A DNA stretch of 64,000 bases from Pseudoips prasinana (taxonomy: Eukaryota; Arthropoda; Insecta; Lepidoptera; Nolidae), in contig OX621257.1 in assembly GCA_951640165.1 (NCBI GenBank), forward strand, positions 7,141,201 through 7,205,200. Direction: 5' to 3'. Numbering within the stretch: position 1 is the first letter of the stretch; the number at the start of each line of letters is the position of its first letter. The translations under genes were made by a program, and so were the position numbers. Positions 39,801 through 51,800 of the stretch are shown here, one piece after another. Below the pieces are notes generated by a model. The model did not search any database. It was not told the DNA's origin and saw only the letters and a program-made list of their open reading frames with translations.

Positions 39801-42800
39801 CATAGTCGATATCTCAGCGCAACCTGCACCACCAAATGCAGGCGAGCATCTTTTCTTGGAAATTGAACTCCAACATACTAAACTTTTACTCGGCGTTTAC
39901 TATTCACCTTCTCTAAAAATTAACTTTTTCTCTTCTTTAGATATTCTTCTCGAAAAGCTTGTTCCGTCGTACAGCCAAGTTATCATTATGGGTGATTTTA
40001 ACACCTGCCTTCTTAAGAAGGATTCTCGAGCTTCAACTTTTATTTCTACAGTAGAGTCAAATAACCTGACCGTGTTGCCGCTAAGTGCCACACATCATTT
40101 CCCAAATTCCGTTCCTTCTCTTCTTGACCTTACAGTTGTATCCTCTGCAGAGCACGTAATTAAGCACGGTCAGTGTTCAGCAGACTGTTTCTCCTATCAC
40201 GACTTGATTTACTTATCCTATAAGGTTCGTCCACCCAAGGCTAAATCGAGAATTCTTCTGCAGCGCAGTTTTCGTGCGATGAACCTAGAAAATCTTCGGG
40301 AGGATGCTAGTAATCTAGACTGGACCTCTTTTTTCGGCTGATTCCATGGATGTCAAGGTGAACTATTTTACGAAATGTCTCTTGCGTTTATATGACAAAC
40401 ATGCTCCCGTACGCCCTGTAAAAGTGAAGCACCTTCCAGCACCATGGTTGACAGACGACCTTAAGTCAACAATGAATAAAAAAGCAGCGGCTAAGTCCAG
40501 GTATAAGGCCCGCCCTAATTCACAAAATTGGGAAAAATATGTTATTATTCGTAATCACTGTAATAAGGTGTGTAGGAAAACGCAACGCCAACATATCCAT
40601 ACCTCTGTGGAAAACGGAGACCCAGCTAAGATCTGGAAATTTCTTAGATCACTGGGAGTTGGAAAATCTCGTCAAGAAACTATTCCAAAAGACTTAAATT
40701 TTGATTTATTGAACCAGCATTTCTCATCGTCGTCTGATATGAATAAGTCAGTTAAATTAAATACTATAAGAAATCTATCTCTGCTTCCAACTCCTGATCA
40801 TTCACCGTTTTTCTTTAGTCAGTTTACCGATTGTGATGTTAAGAAGAGTATTCAATCAATCACTTCTAACGCGGTTGGTAGTGATTGTGTTAGTCGTAAT
40901 ATGATCCTTCCCATTTTAGATGAAATCCTTCCTGTCATTACTCACATTTTTAATTATTCCGTTTCCAGTGGCTCTTTTCCATCACAATGGAAAGACTCAC
41001 AAATCACTCCGCTGCCAAAAAAATCCAATCCTCAATCCTTTTCTGAGTACCGTCCGATATCCATACTACGATATCCCTTGAACGCCTTATCCATAACCAA
41101 CTCAATTCTTTCCTTTGTAATAATTCTCTCCTGAATCCTTTCCAATCCGGTTTCCGTCCGGGTCATAGTACGACTTCAGCGCTAGTTCACATTACTGATG
41201 AAGTGAGATCTGGCATGGAAAATGGCAAACTCTCAATCCTCTGTTTGTTAGATTTCAGTAATGCTTTTAACACCATCGACTACGATGTATTGCTAGCCAT
41301 ATTACGCTCTCTTAACATATCTCCAACGGTAATTGATTGGTTTCACAGTTACCTGTTTGGCCGACGTCAACGGATTCACATCGAAGACTCTTATTCTTCC
41401 TGGTGTAATACATCTGTAGGCGTGCCGCAGGGTGGCGTTTTATCTCCTCTTTTATTTGCAATATTTATTAATGCCATTTCTCAAAAAAATAGTTTCATCC
41501 TACCACCTTTATGCTGAGGATCTTCAGATCTACAGTCAAGCAACTCCCAATAACCTGCCTGAAGCTATTCGTCTCATAAACAGAGATCTTGTACATATTT
41601 CCTCCTGGAGTGATAGCTATGGGCTTACTGTGAACCCGGCCAAATCGCAAGCAATTGTTATCGGCAGTACTAGGATGCGAACTAAAGTAGATTGGTCACA
41701 AATTCTCGATATTACTTTGAATAACACTGTAATTCCATTGGCTAAAAATGTTAGAAATTTGGGAATCTTAATAGACATAGATCTCTCATGGGCTCCGCAA
41801 GTACAGGAAGTTAGCCGTAAAATCTTTGCTTCTGCGGGTTCTTTGCGAAGGCTTCGTAATTTCCTGCCTATTACCACGAAAATTGCGCTTGCACAATCTC
41901 TCCTTCTTCCTATTCTCGATTACGCTGACGCCAGCTATCTTGATTTAACCCAGGAACAACTTGACAAACTTGAGCGTCTCCAAAATTTCTGTATTAGGTT
42001 CATATTTGGTCTTCGCAAATATGACCATGTTTCAGAATTTCGTACTAAACTCAAGTGGCTTCCTATTCGTCTTCGTCGGAATGCACATATCTTATGTCTC
42101 CTGTACAATATTCTCTTTATTCCCTCTTCACCCTATTATCTCAAAGAACGTTTCAAGTTCCTCAATGACACGCATGTCAAGTCACTGAGATCATCAGAAA
42201 ACCTGCAACTAACCTTACCAACGCATTCCACCAATTTCTACAGCAAATCATTTACTGTTGTAGCTGCTCGTCTCTGGAATGCGTTACCAGTACCTATAAG
42301 ACGCGCTCAATCTTTACCTACGTTTAAAAATCTTGTGACCAAACATTATCTATCACAGTTGCAATAAGTGTTCCTTTTTTTTCTTGTCCATCATATGACC
42401 CTGCTAGATATCGTTGATATTTCCATCATAACCGAATATATTTATTATATTCTTATCTATCTATCCATATAATATATCTATGTCTATTTATATATTATAT
42501 ATGTATATATATTTATATATTATATTATTATTAGTATTCTATGTATTGTATGCAAATAAGTAGGTATAAGTAATATATTATGTAAATAATTAGTGGTAGT
42601 ACTACTATTAAGTAGAAACCACTATTAGTCTTAAGTAGATACTTAATCATATTCTATAGTTTTACACCTTACACTACCCCTACTCCTAATTCCATACAAT
42701 ATAGTCCAACTTAAGGTTGTCTGGAAGAGATCGCTTTAAGCGATAAGACCGCCCATTGTACCTTTTTTATAATTATTTCTGATCCTGTAACTTTTATGTA

Positions 42801-45800
42801 TAATGGTGTACAATAAAGTGTATTTATCTTATCTTTATCTTATATATGTAGTATATCAGTTATCTGGTTTCCACAGTACAAGTTCTAATTTGTTTGGGAT
42901 CAGATGATCGTGTGTGAATCATGTGCCAGGATATTATTATTTCCTGCCCACTGCCACTTCAGCTTGGCAATTCTTCGAGCTATGTCGAATACTTTGGTTA
43001 GCCTGCGGATCTCAACATTTCTAATTCGATCTCGCAGGAACCTCCAAGCATAGCCCTCTTCATTACTCTATGGGTGACCCTGAGCCATCTGATACGGTGT
43101 ATAGTGTTTTCGGTATATATGACGTAAAATATTCTGAACTGACAGATGTCATGAAGGTATTCTTACAGAGGCCGCATATTAATCATGAAAATGTACCCTC
43201 GTCAAGGCAGAGATTTTAGGTTCTTTTCACATCGCAGTCCAAGTCTTAATGTCCATTAATATTTCAACTACATTATAAAGATAACCAATATTATACTTTT
43301 GAATAGGTTGTATTTGGGGTTCCATTTTTGATTCAAAGTTTAAATACCAAATAAATGTCTAGGTACAGACGTCAGCACATACAGCTACCCCAATCTGTCA
43401 AATTTCTTTTTCGGTTCACTTTCAATTGGATAAATTTGACAGATTGGGGTAGCTTGATGTGCTGGCGTCTGTATAACTAACACACTGCGACAGAGCCTGT
43501 GCAACCAGACAACTGATAAAAATACTTATACATTTCTATAGATAAAATACACTCAGACACAAAACAAATTATCCAATATCAAAGATTTGACCTGAGTGGG
43601 AATCGAACCCACGACCTCTGACTTAGCAGTCAGGGCCACTAACCACTAGACCAACAGACCAGTCATTCATAAAAAGTTTATAATCTTCTAATCTTTGGCT
43701 GCTATGTGGCGCAGCGGCTAAGACAGTCACCTCGCCGCTTCGTGTCGCGGTTCGAGTCTCGCGCCGGGCGTGCGCCATTTGTGTGTCCCATAAATAGTTG
43801 TTCTGAATCTGGATGTAATTTGTGTCCGTCTACTATATGCTTTGTAGCGTACCCCGCGACATAGGGATTAGATTCCCTAATGCGGGCATTGTCTTTTTAA
43901 ACACATTTTAAACACAATTATTGGGCAAAATATACTGCTTACTAATTAACTAATCACGTATTCAATTATATATATCCTCTCCCTCAGCGGAATTGAATGG
44001 TTTATTCTATATTTATTTGCCTGTACCTTTCCCTAATTCTCGGGGGATCGTCTCCGAAATGAAGCCATTGTGGCTGTTGCCAATGTAGCTGATTTATTGA
44101 GATTATGTGGAACGATTGCTAACAGGCTTCCATACTCATCATTTGGAACAACAAAGTCTCTCAGGTAATCTATATGCATAAAAGAAAAATATACAAGAGG
44201 ATTACAGTCTTGAATGTGTTTGTGGAGCCAAAGTGTTCGCGAAGACACAAACTTCTAACTAAAGTAAGCGCTATAATGACTTCTGAATGTTAACGGTTAA
44301 AGACATTTATTTCTCAAAAACAGAATATAACATTCACTTACATTGAGAAATACAGATAAACAAAATAACATAAAATAATCAACTGCGTGAAACGAGATAC
44401 AAAACGGCGTAACTTAGTATTGTTAGTGATAGGTACATAAAACTTAGAAAGTAATTTAGTAACACGTAATTATTTTAGACAAATAGGATAAGTAATTAAG
44501 TATGTTTTTTTGTTAATGTAGATAAGTATTTAAATTTAATGGCAGGCGTCTAATGAGTACAGAGTCCATATTAAGTATTGAGTATTGAATGTTCTTATGT
44601 TCCATAGCAAAGCTGTAACCAATATGATAAATATTTTCTAGAAAATAAAAATACCAACTAAAACAGTGTACAAAGTATTTGAAGAAGTGAATTAATGAAA
44701 GAATTATAGACAGAAATATATGAAACTATGCAATTATATGTAAATGTGTTAAAAATCAGTGTTACTTAAAACCGCCAACTTGGCAAGTTTATTCATACAA
44801 AAAATGCAAATATATGATAAGATTATATGATAATAGCCATATCTCAAGCATAAAATCTAGCGTGTAAATAAGACTGTGAATGACTGCAATCACCTGGAAA
44901 TACATAACCTAAAACATCATAATAATACAGTCATCCAGCAATAAATGTCAATAGCGACATCTGTGGTGAAATAAAGGTACTTCAATCACAGAGTGCACGC
45001 ATTCTCACCGTTGATCTACGCTACCAGTAAATTTATATTAAGTTCTAAAAAAATACGATAGAGGGCACAAGTAATACGAAATGGAACAAATTGCAGAAAT
45101 ATTAAAATCACTTCAAAACAAGTTAGATGAGCAAGCAAAGGAACTGAAGGAAATAAAAGAAAATATTCCAAAGAGCATAAATAAGAATATAGATGAAAAA
45201 TTTCTTATACTAGAATCCAGACAACAACAACTGGAAAAATATACCAAAAACCAAGAAAAAAAAATTCACATGTTTGATAAGATTATAAGAAGAAAAAACT
45301 TGATTTTTTTTGGTGTTGAAGAGACTGAGAACTCCTATTTCAGTCTACAAAATAAAATTCTTAACATAATACTCAACAACATGAAAGTAGACTGTCATAA
45401 AGGAGACATAGAATATGTAACAAGAATGGGGAAAAATCTGAAAAATCTAGACCAATTATTGTCACCTTTACTACTATGGGAAAAAAGATCGAAATACTCA
45501 AAAACAAAAAACATCTGCTAGACACCTCCTACTACATCAAACAGGATTATCCGCCAGAAGTTCTAGCGCAAAGAAAGAACCTAAACGTCCAACTACAAAG
45601 AGAAAAAGACCAGGGAAAGAAAGGTTACATAAAATATAATAAATTAATAATTCTCTCAGACAAAGAAAATGTCGAACATTTAGAACAACAAGGCCGGCAA
45701 AAGAGAGTTTTATCACAATCACCTGAAAAGGGTCAGCAAAAGATAGTAAAAAACCGCATTAAGAAAAATAAAATGGATCAATATCTAACAAAAAGCGATA

Positions 45801-48800
45801 CAGCAACAAGATATTCGTTACACGAAGCTATAAAAGGTCCTTCAACATCCAACATATGACAAGACGCAGCCGCCTCTCTTCGTCCCCCAATACGGCCGGT
45901 CACCGCGGGGGCCACAGACTACAACCCTCCACTCAACCCACTATACATATGCACCTACAACGCTCGATCGTTATTATCACACGAAAGGCTACTAGAATTT
46001 AAACAAGCAATATCATCGATTAATTATGATATAATTGGTCTGGCAGAGATCAGGCGCACAGGATATAACATAGAGGAAGATGAAGACCATATATTCTGTT
46101 ACTTCGTCAATATGGTGTAGGTTTTCTTATAAAAAAATACCTCAAAAAATATATAGAAAGTTTTAGTGCAGTGTCTGAAAGAATTTGTTTCTTACAGCTA
46201 AATTTTGAAACGACAAGCTTATCTATAATACAAGTATATGCTCCCACAACCGATGCAAAGAAACAGGACATACAGGATATCTATAGCCAATTACAAAAAT
46301 GCCTTTTGGGGTGTACTAAAAATATTATTATTATAGGCGATTTCAATGCTAGAGTTGGCTGTAAATTAAAAGGCGAGGATAGAATACTTGGAAATTCGTG
46401 CTTCGGAAAAAGAGACGAAAGAGGAGAAACTTTATTACAATTTTGCTGGGAAAATAGCTTGTTTGTAATCAATAGCTTATTTCACAAAAATACAAAAAAC
46501 TTATGGACATGGCTCTCGCCCAAAAACAATAAAAGTCAGATAGATTACATCCTATCGAACATAAAAGAGAAATTCATGAACTTTGAAGTGTTACACAAAT
46601 TTACCTTCCCGAGCGACCATAGACTTCTGAGAAGCACTGTTATGCTGGAAATAAAGAAAAAACCTAGAAACAAATATAAAAATAAATACTACGCCCTGGC
46701 AACAGCTGACCAGCAGCAACACCTTCAAGAAGCACTAGAATTCCACTGTTCCTGCATACAACTAGATGATATAGATGATGTAGAGTCGTATCATAGAAAA
46801 ATCAAAACGGCGATCGAGGTGAGTTTAAAATCGACATTAAAAAATAATAAGAAACAAAAAAGAAAACCTATTATTTCGGATAAGACAAAATTGCTCATAA
46901 ATAGAAGAAACGAGTTAACTAATAAAAAGCAACTAACAATTGAAGAAAAGAAGGAGAAAACCTATTTATACAAAAACATTTATAAAATCATTAAGAAAGA
47001 ATATGAAGATTACAAAATATCTACTATTGAGAGACATTTAAATATGTCAGGAAGCATGAAAAAAGGCCAAAGAGAATTAGCAACGACTAAGAAATGGATT
47101 CCTTGTTTACAGCGGAAATCTATGAATAGTAAAAAGACCTATTCCAGATCAGAAATAATAAAAACAGCAACTGAGTTTTATAAAGAACTGTACTCATTCA
47201 AGACACAGACACTTAAAGAGGCACCACCAAAAAAGGATAATATTACTACCCTACAAAGATTTACATATCAGGAAATATCTATAAAAATAAAATCACTGAA
47301 GAACGGTAAAAGCAGCGGACCAGATGGCATACCAAACGAGGCAATCAAAATAGGTGAATATGTACTGGTACCACTCTTGACCAAATTATTCAACAAGATA
47401 CTGGACGATAAAACTATTCCTGTAGAGTGGGCATCATCGGATATAATTCTCCTGTATAAGAAGGGAAACCCGGCTGATATAGGTAATTACAGGCCAATTA
47501 GTTTACAACCTAACATCTACAAGCTATTTGCCTCTTGTGTAGAAGATCGTCTCGCGGCGTATACTGAGAAGAACCAGCCAGTGGAGCAGGCAGGTTTCAG
47601 AAGAAATTATTCAACTATAGATCACATCCACTCTCTAGAACTTATAATAGAGAAGTACGAAGAAATGAACCGCCCGCTCTACCTAGCGTTTATAGATTAC
47701 GCCAAAGCTTTCGACTCTATCTCACACAATAGTATATGGAGAGCTTTACAAGAATGCGATGTACCCTCAGAAACTATAGAACTTATTCAAGATATATATA
47801 AGAAAAGTAAAAGTAGAGTTAGATTAGAACAACCAGGGTGTGAAATAGATATACGTAGAGGAGTCAGACAAGGTGACCCTATATCGCCCAGAATTTTTAT
47901 AACCGTGCTCCAAAGTATTATGAAGAGTCTGAAATGGAAAAATAAGGGTATATTTATAAATGGCAAATATTTGAGTAACCTCAGGTTTGCTGATGATATA
48001 GTTCTCTTTGCGGAAACTGCATCACAACTAGAGACTATGATAAGGGAAATACACAGTGTTAGCCTTGAAATTGGCCTACAATTAAATACAAGCAAAACCA
48101 AAATTATGACAAACAGTAAAATTATTCCGATAATTGTTGACAATGCTCCAATAGAATATGTTCATGAGTATGTATATCTAGGCAAACAAACATCATTCAA
48201 AAAATCTAGGCACCGGGATGAACTAAATAGACGAGTGAACATAGCCTGGAATAAATTTTGGAGCCTAAAAGAAGTCCTCAAGTCAAAACTTCCAATCAGA
48301 CTAAAGAAAAACATCCTAGACTCTTGTATTTTACCATCTCTCTCCTATGCGTCGCAAACATGGATATTCAACAAATTAACAAGAAACAAGATATTAACAA
48401 CTCAAAGAGCCATGGAACGGAGCACTCTACACCTAAAACTAAAACATAAAAGAACAAATAGAGATATCCGAAATACAACAAAAGTTATAGACGCCTTACA
48501 TCATTGCAAAAAACTTAAATGGAAATGGGCTGGCCATGTCGCACGTATGGATGAGGAACGATGGACAAAAAAGATTACCATATGGAATGGTCCATTAGGC
48601 AAGCGAAGTAGGGGTAGACCAATGGAAAGATGGCTCGACGAGATTCTAAAGATAACGGGCAATAACTGGACGGAAAAGTCAAAAGACAGAGACAAGTGGA
48701 GAAAAATGGAGGAGGCCTTTACTCAGTAGAGAGGTCCTTAATAATTTTGAAAAAATTTTGAAATAAATATCAATAAATAATAGAATACATTAATAATTAA

Positions 48801-51800
48801 ATACAATATGATAATGTGAAAAATAATATATAAGTAATCTATAATAATGTATAAAATAATATATAAGAATCGTATCTTCAATTTATATGTAAACTAAATT
48901 AACAAATTAAAATTTTTATCAATGAAAATAAAACAAATTAAATTGTATAACTAAATAACTTAAATATTTTAAATGAAATTGTATGTATTTTATTATTATT
49001 TCTGTGATGTATTTTATTAAGGAATAAATAAGGCTTAAAAATAAAATAAATTGAATGTTCTATGCATGTAACAATAATCAATCAGGTCGCCAGAACTTAT
49101 GATGCTTGCGAGGGTTCTGAGCCGGAGAGAGAACTCAACACAGCTGAGCACACATTCTCCGAGTGCTGATCTTGGGAGGCTGATAGGCCAGTCCTGGTAA
49201 CAGGGGGATCTGTCTCCACTAGCAATCGCAGGCGCGATGCTGGCAGTTGACTCCACCAAATGGGACGTAGTCTCCATATGTGAGCCGAACATTCTCCAAA
49301 AGGATGTCGCTGATCGCGACCGGGAGCGAGCTGATTCCACTACTGCCACCAGGTGTAGACACCTCGGGGAAGTCAGCGATCGGCTTGTGGCTTGTTGGCA
49401 GGAGCCAGTAATCCGGGAGGACATGCAATTACCTACCAGAGTACCTGTCCCACTACATGTGAGACATAGCGTAAAAGGGAGCACCGGAAGAGCATTCTCG
49501 CGTTCCCGGGGCTCGCCTCACAGTTGTCAACTGAAGTTCACGGCAATTTTAGTCAGTGCAAGTCCGACATATCTAGACAGATTTAGCAGGCGGCATGCGA
49601 AGGCATTCCTAATGCCTTATGAAAAGAAAGGAATGCGAGAGTTGAAGAAATGTGTACCGCAAGCAACATAGGGCATCACGGGCCATACGATAGTTTGCCG
49701 ACATCAGGTCGGCAAACTATCGTATCGTAAAAGTAGAAGACCTTTGTTTAACGATTAACTTTGTTTTTAAGTTTAATAACAGATAAATAACTGAGACATA
49801 ACGTACTCGTAGAAGGGAGCTTCTACGCTATGTCTCGCTGAAGGTGCTCGAAGATGCTTCTCGGATCTTCCGTCACGGAAGTTCATGGCTCCGACATACC
49901 TACCGGCAGACACCTTTTGAGGGCGGCATTCGGAGGCATTCACAATGCCTTATGAAAAGAAAGGGGTATTAGGGTTGACGAAAAGTAATCTGCAAGCTTT
50001 ATAGGGCATCACGGGCCATACGATAGTTTGCCGACCTGATCGTAAAAGAAGAAGACCTTTGTTTAACGGTTTACTTTGTTGTTAAGTTTAATCACAAATA
50101 AATAACTGAGACATAACGTAGAAGGGAGCACTGAAGCAGCATTTCCGCTTTCTCGGATCTCCCGTCACGGGCAGAAAGAAAAGTTCATGGCAGTTTAGGT
50201 ATAGTCAGTGCGAGTCCGACATACCCAACTGAAGATATCTTTTGAGGGTAGCATTCGGGGGAATTTGAAATGTCTTATGAAAAGAAAAGGGTGCGAATGA
50301 TTACGGACCATATGATGGTTTGCCGACCTGGTAGTTTTAGTAGAAGACCTTGATCGACGATCTACTTAGTTTTTTACTCACTAATAAACTGTTTAACTTA
50401 CCGTTTTGCCATATAATTGTTTAAACGTTCTACTAAATTGTTAGGCCTGTCATATAGCTTCTCTGGTGGAGCGTCTTCGACTGTAAATATCGGCAGTAGA
50501 ACAACAGTAGGCTCGCAGCTCTCCTTGGTAGAACAAGTCAAAGCCGGACCTGCTACTGGGAAATTGAGGAATTAAAGTTGCTTAGCTACCACATGGTATG
50601 TAATGGTAATATTTTTATTTTATTTTTTATTTTATTTCATAGGTACAGAAACAGACTACAGACTAATAACAAATTATTAATATAATTTTCTTATATCACT
50701 GTTAAATCTGAGGTCCAATTACATCTGTACACAACATTTAAAAATTACCAAAATTCTGTGAGTTAAAACTAGGAGTTTGAGAGGAATATATTACTAGTAT
50801 GATTATTACAATAATTTCAATTTAAAATACACTAATTAACAGAAAACTGAACATTGTTGTCCTTTGCTAAAAATAATTTGAATGCATTATAGCTTTGATG
50901 AAATATATCAACTTTGGAGCATATTTTGTTGTACTGTCTACACATTCTTAGTATTAGACCATTTTGAGAAACATTATTATTAATAGAAGGTAGAGTAAAC
51001 AGTTGTGGAGTACGCACGGATCTGGTTGGAACCTTAAAGTTCAACTGGCTAATGAGAGGACTATCCATCCATGCTATCCGCTGTTCCCGCATTAAACAAA
51101 GAAACCCGTTTCACCCGTCACTCCAGCCGTTTAGACGTGAAGAAGTAAGAAACATACACACTCACAAATATATACGAGTATATACAACATGTAACTTAAT
51201 TAACGCACATCCTGAAAATAGTTTGTTCAGAATCGTTTACTGAATCGATTTTTATCATTTTTAATATAGGTAATTTTTTTTCCAATATAATTTAAGCTAC
51301 GGAAATTATCGTTATTTGAACCCTGTATAGTCAAAACAAATTGAAATGGACCGTAAGTCAAAGTAATAAGACTTTTAAATCGCAGTTTTATTTGTATTCA
51401 TACAAATTCCATCATTGTTAAATATTAATAATTAGTAATTAAAAAAAATAAACTTTATTCCAAGAAATTAATTTAACTAGTACAAGTGAGGTCGTTCTTA
51501 AAGTCGACGTAAAAATGCTTTCAATTCCGTTAATAGGGACGTCTTGTTGACAGAAATTATGAAAGAAATCCCGGAAATTTACAATTTCTTACACCAGTGT
51601 TACAGAAATCCCTCCAAATTAATTTATCAAAATCATGTTTTGAATTCTGCTGTCGGCTGTCAACAAGGCGATCCACTCGGACCAGCTATTTTTAGCCTAG
51701 CAATCCACCCAATAATTCTAAATTCCAAATTTAACGCGTGGTATTTGGATGACGGGCCTCTAGGAGGCGACGTAAACACTGTTTTTAATGACTTACTAAT

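Larger units (their letters stand above)
39495..42840 (+). mobile_element. CR1-like non-LTR retrotransposon, 5'-truncated and frameshifted
   Basis: In order: apurinic-type endonuclease domain (HINAQSI, SESWLKP, IMGDFN, LDLTVVSS), RT domain (LPKKSNPQSFSEYRPIS, LLDFSNAFNTIDYDVLL, GVPQGGVLSPLLFAIF, YAEDLQIY) and thumb/C-terminus (LLPILDYADASYL, GLRKYDHVSEFRTKLKWLP, ARLWNALPVPIRRA) to TAA at 42365-42367. A 3' end follows with caataaagtgtatttatctt and TTATC-type tandem tail. The whole element sits in the 11-kb intron of gene B, same-sense opposite strand. Frameshifts near 41080-41200 and 41500 and an internal stop at 40341 make it inactive. The catalytic box reads YAED, not YADD. Confidence 0.88.
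45000..49050 (+). mobile_element. RTE-like non-LTR retrotransposon, near complete, two ORFs
   Basis: ORF1 (45081-45859, one frameshift) is followed by ORF2 (coding sense from about 45940, frameshift near 46105, then open to 48729) and an AT-rich 3' end. ORF2 contains an AP endonuclease, RT and a WAGH tail typical of the RTE-like elements whose remnants litter the window. Assignment to the RTE clade is by the C-terminal tail only; an ORF1 of this size with coiled coil is not universal in RTE elements. Only two disabling lesions were seen, so the copy is young. It lies in the large intron of gene B, opposite strand. Confidence 0.85.

Noticed and set aside
43560..43660. tRNA-Ser-like gene
   Set aside because: A SINE body is attached at its 3' side and the sequence has relatives in the gamma group, so it is a SINE head, not a tRNA gene.
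49035..49671. Overlapping 140-150 codon frames on both strands
   Set aside because: They lie in repeat kappa, whose other copies do not preserve the frame; no recognisable domain.
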